From assembly GCF_030445035.2 (NCBI RefSeq), contig NC_080685.1, forward strand, positions 110,906,432-110,970,431: a DNA stretch of 64,000 bases, read 5' to 3'. This document shows, in pieces, positions 62,050-64,000 of this stretch. The position numbers were made by a program, and so were the translations under genes. Position 1 is the stretch's first letter. Every line of letters starts with the position of its first letter. The notes under the pieces are model-generated. The model ran no database searches. It saw nothing but the letters and a program-made list of their open reading frames with translations, and was not told where the DNA came from. This DNA is from Dasypus novemcinctus. Lineage: Eukaryota > Chordata > Mammalia > Cingulata > Dasypodidae.

Positions 62050-63087
62050 GTTAGTAATAAGAGCATAGTTGAAATACATACATAACCAAGGAGATTTCCA
62101 GCTTTACGTGGGAAACGCAGCCTGACTTCTCCTTGTAGCTTATATTAAAATGTTGGAGGAAAGGGATAAGCTGATAACTGAATTGTTGGGCACAAAGAAA
62201 ACAGAAACTGATTCCAGAAATTCCTGTCCTCTGGAAATCAAGCCCCCAGATGATAGTGCTTCATATGAGGAATTGACTGAATATGGAACTTGTAAATAAG
62301 GATTACAAATTATCCAGGAAAGACTTGTGGAAAGTCTTACTGTCTGATGGCTTGGATCCCTGCTTCTTGCATGCTAAACCAACAAGCTTTTTGAGAGCAC
62401 TGTAGGAACAAAACCATTGTCATACTGGCCTAAAAGGGACATTGACAGGAGATATGGAAGGGAAAATGGCTTTAAGAGGAACACCACAGAAGCTAAGATA
62501 TGGAATTAAGATATCTCTTTGGGCCAAGAGAAGAACCCCCCATATGTACAGAGAGGGTGAGTTTGCACTGGCAATTGAAGAGGGTGGATGCTCCAGCCTG
62601 CTGTTCAGGGAGAGCTGTGCTGCCTCAGGCTACAGAGAGGATGGAGCATATTCCCCAAGGGTCAGGGGAGGTGTGGCCATCACCTTCATGGAGGGTGAGG
62701 TATGGATGAAGGTGGAACCGAGAAAATGGCCATCGGGCAAGCATGTGGAAAGGATGGGTCCCCATAAGGTCCCAGGGAGGAGAAACCATCATCTTGAGAA
62801 TGACTCTGAGACTTTGAAATCTAATGAAGCATGCCCTGCAGGTTTTGTGATTTGTGTTCCCCTCCCAAATTTTTCTTATGGTAATGCAAACATTTATCCT
62901 TTGTGCCTTTGTACACTGGAAGCAGATAAACTGCTTTGTAAGTTTCAGGAGACCAGCCAGACAGGAATTTGCCCCAAGACAAACCGTTTCTTTAAACTGA
63001 TTGTGATAAGGTTTTGTACTTAGCATTGTTACTGATTTAAAGTTTTTTGGAATATTTTAATATCTTTTTGGAATTCAGAGCATGGAG
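62050..63087 (+). mobile_element. ERVL-MaLR-like internal remnant, non-coding
   Basis: Internal sequence directly upstream of the LTR at 63088. Its last part has the MaLR-internal order: AATTTTTCTTATGG, CTTTGTACACTGGAAGCAGA, AGACAGGAATTTGCCCCAAG, then a short spacer to the LTR. The only long frame (62442-63023, 193 codons) shows no gag, protease, polymerase or envelope motif. Confidence 0.5.
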
Positions 63088-63720
63088 TGTGACAGTTTGA
63101 TATTATTTATGAATTCCAAAACAGATATTTGATTATGTTTGCAAACTGGTATCCTCTAAGTGTGATACCCTTTGAGTGTATTGGATTCAGCTGAGATGCC
63201 TTTGATTAAATTATGTTAAGATTAAGGATTTGATTTGACCATGTCATTAGGGCATGCAAGGTTGAGTCTCCACCCCTTTGTGGGTAGAAGAAACAGACTC
63301 TTACACATAAGTAGACACAGAGAAGACACAGAAAAAGACACAGCAGAGGAGAGAACTTGGTTTTGACGCTAGAGCCCCAGGGAGAGTTGAGCCATTTGCC
63401 TGATGGCTTTCAGCTGACCTTGTGAAGAGATCAGAGCAGCTGAGCCTGGAAAGAAATGAGCACTGGGAAGAGAGATGAGCCTTATGCCAGCCTACAGCTG
63501 AGATCAAAAGGAGCTGAGGCCACAGAGCCTTAAGAAGAAAGAGGAAGTCTGAACCCTTGCAGACATCACGCACCATCTTGCTCCAACACATGGTAATTGA
63601 CTTTGGGTGAGATACCAACCTTCAGTTGAACTCATTATGTAGGGCCTGTAACTGCAAGTTTTTACCTCAAATAAATACCCTTTATTAAAGCCAACAGATT
63701 TCTGGTACTTTGCATCACAC
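63088..63720 (+). mobile_element. LTR of ERVL/MaLR-like element
   Basis: Starts TGTGACAGTTTGATATT and ends near CTGGTACTTTGCATCACA, giving TG..CA termini. Contains CCTCAAATAAATACCC as a poly(A) signal about 50 bases from the 3' end. A matching 5' LTR is not obvious; 61560-61980 may be a different LTR. Confidence 0.6.
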
Positions 63721-64000
63721 CCCTTTTTTACTGACAAATACATTAAGTTCCCATGGTCAAAACAGGAGACTCCTGCACCACCATTGTGACATTTCTTAAA
63801 AAGGATTTATTGAAAAAAGTCAAGTGGATTCTTGGCAGGAGGGAAATGGATAGTTGACAGTTTTGGGTTTAATGAAGATAACTAGGAACAAGAAATCCTA
63901 TAAAAAAAAAATCAATAAAGCCGAGGAAGTGGGGTCTGAAATTCTGGGAAGCCATCAGGAAGAGACAAATCAGTTACATTAAAAAAAGGCAGAGAAAGAA
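63721..64000. other. CAPN8: Window end, A/T-rich, no gene
   Basis: Intron 2 sequence with several A runs; nothing recognisable. Confidence 0.5.

Larger units (their letters stand above)
57316..64000. other. CAPN8: CAPN8 intron 2, 3' part (continues past window)
   Basis: No exon 2 (70 bases, expected to encode IIWKRPTELCPSPQF-like sequence) could be found, so intron 2 exceeds 6.7 kb. Contents: LTR with nested SINE (58090-58965), L2 (about 59860-60570), LTR-like piece (about 61560-61980) and an ERVL-MaLR-like internal region plus LTR (62050-63720). 58980-59500 and 60570-61500 show nothing recognisable. Confidence 0.65.

Noticed and set aside
62442..63023. 193-codon plus-strand open frame in the MaLR-like internal region
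   Set aside because: No retroviral motif or domain is visible, its composition is ordinary, and MaLR internal regions are usually non-coding remnants.

Overview
This is a vertebrate nuclear genome window, almost certainly from an armadillo (Dasypus-type xenarthran). It carries at least ten chimeric and several simple tRNA-Ala-derived SINEs of the DAS type, a family described from the nine-banded armadillo. They sit among xenarthran L1 and LTR repeats and older mammalian L2, MIR and MER5 copies. There are no prokaryotic genes, operons or CRISPR arrays.

The only protein-coding gene I can support is calpain-8 (CAPN8, nCL-2, a stomach-enriched calcium-dependent cysteine protease), on the minus strand. 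Nineteen exons were placed base by base from splice signals, a continuous reading frame and similarity to remembered calpain sequences. In the human numbering they are exons 3 to 21, running from 57315 down to the stop codon at 17139. They include a 12-base microexon at 34295-34306. Together they encode residues 103 to 703 of a 703-residue calpain with no frameshift or premature stop. The catalytic Cys105, His262 and Asn286 are all present. Exons 1 and 2 and the promoter lie beyond the right edge, because intron 2 runs from 57316 past the window end. A short 3' UTR ends near 16895 with an ATTAAA poly(A) signal.

Layout: 1-16890 is intergenic sequence downstream of CAPN8. It holds a full-length, direct-repeat-flanked L1/HAL1-like element (1058-5613, minus), L2 pieces, three chimeric SINEs besides the one nested in that L1, and a trimeric tRNA-Ala SINE. 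16895-57315 is the CAPN8 body. Its C-terminal exons are compact (17-28 kb). Introns 9 and 10 are large and were expanded by L1 material: a degenerate L1 at about 40.5-45.9 kb and a repeat with duplicated L1 3' ends at 36.4-38.4 kb. 57316-64000 is the start of intron 2 and contains LTR, SINE and L2 sequence.

The most interesting observations are as follows. (i) The EF3 calcium loop of this CAPN8 has Asp where calpains have Glu at loop position 12. (ii) A 108-bp piece of L1 sequence is inserted exactly inside a dimeric SINE, with its near-identical counterpart 1.9 kb away. (iii) A complete half-L1 insertion has tandem 5' UTR monomers and a tandemly repeated 3' UTR. (iv) There is a three-unit tRNA-Ala SINE. 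(v) An L1 insertion at 49.0-49.5 kb looks inverted by twin priming. (vi) A GC-rich 23-24 bp minisatellite lies in intron 7. I found nothing I would call a previously undescribed gene system. All family assignments are from reading and memory; no database search was run.
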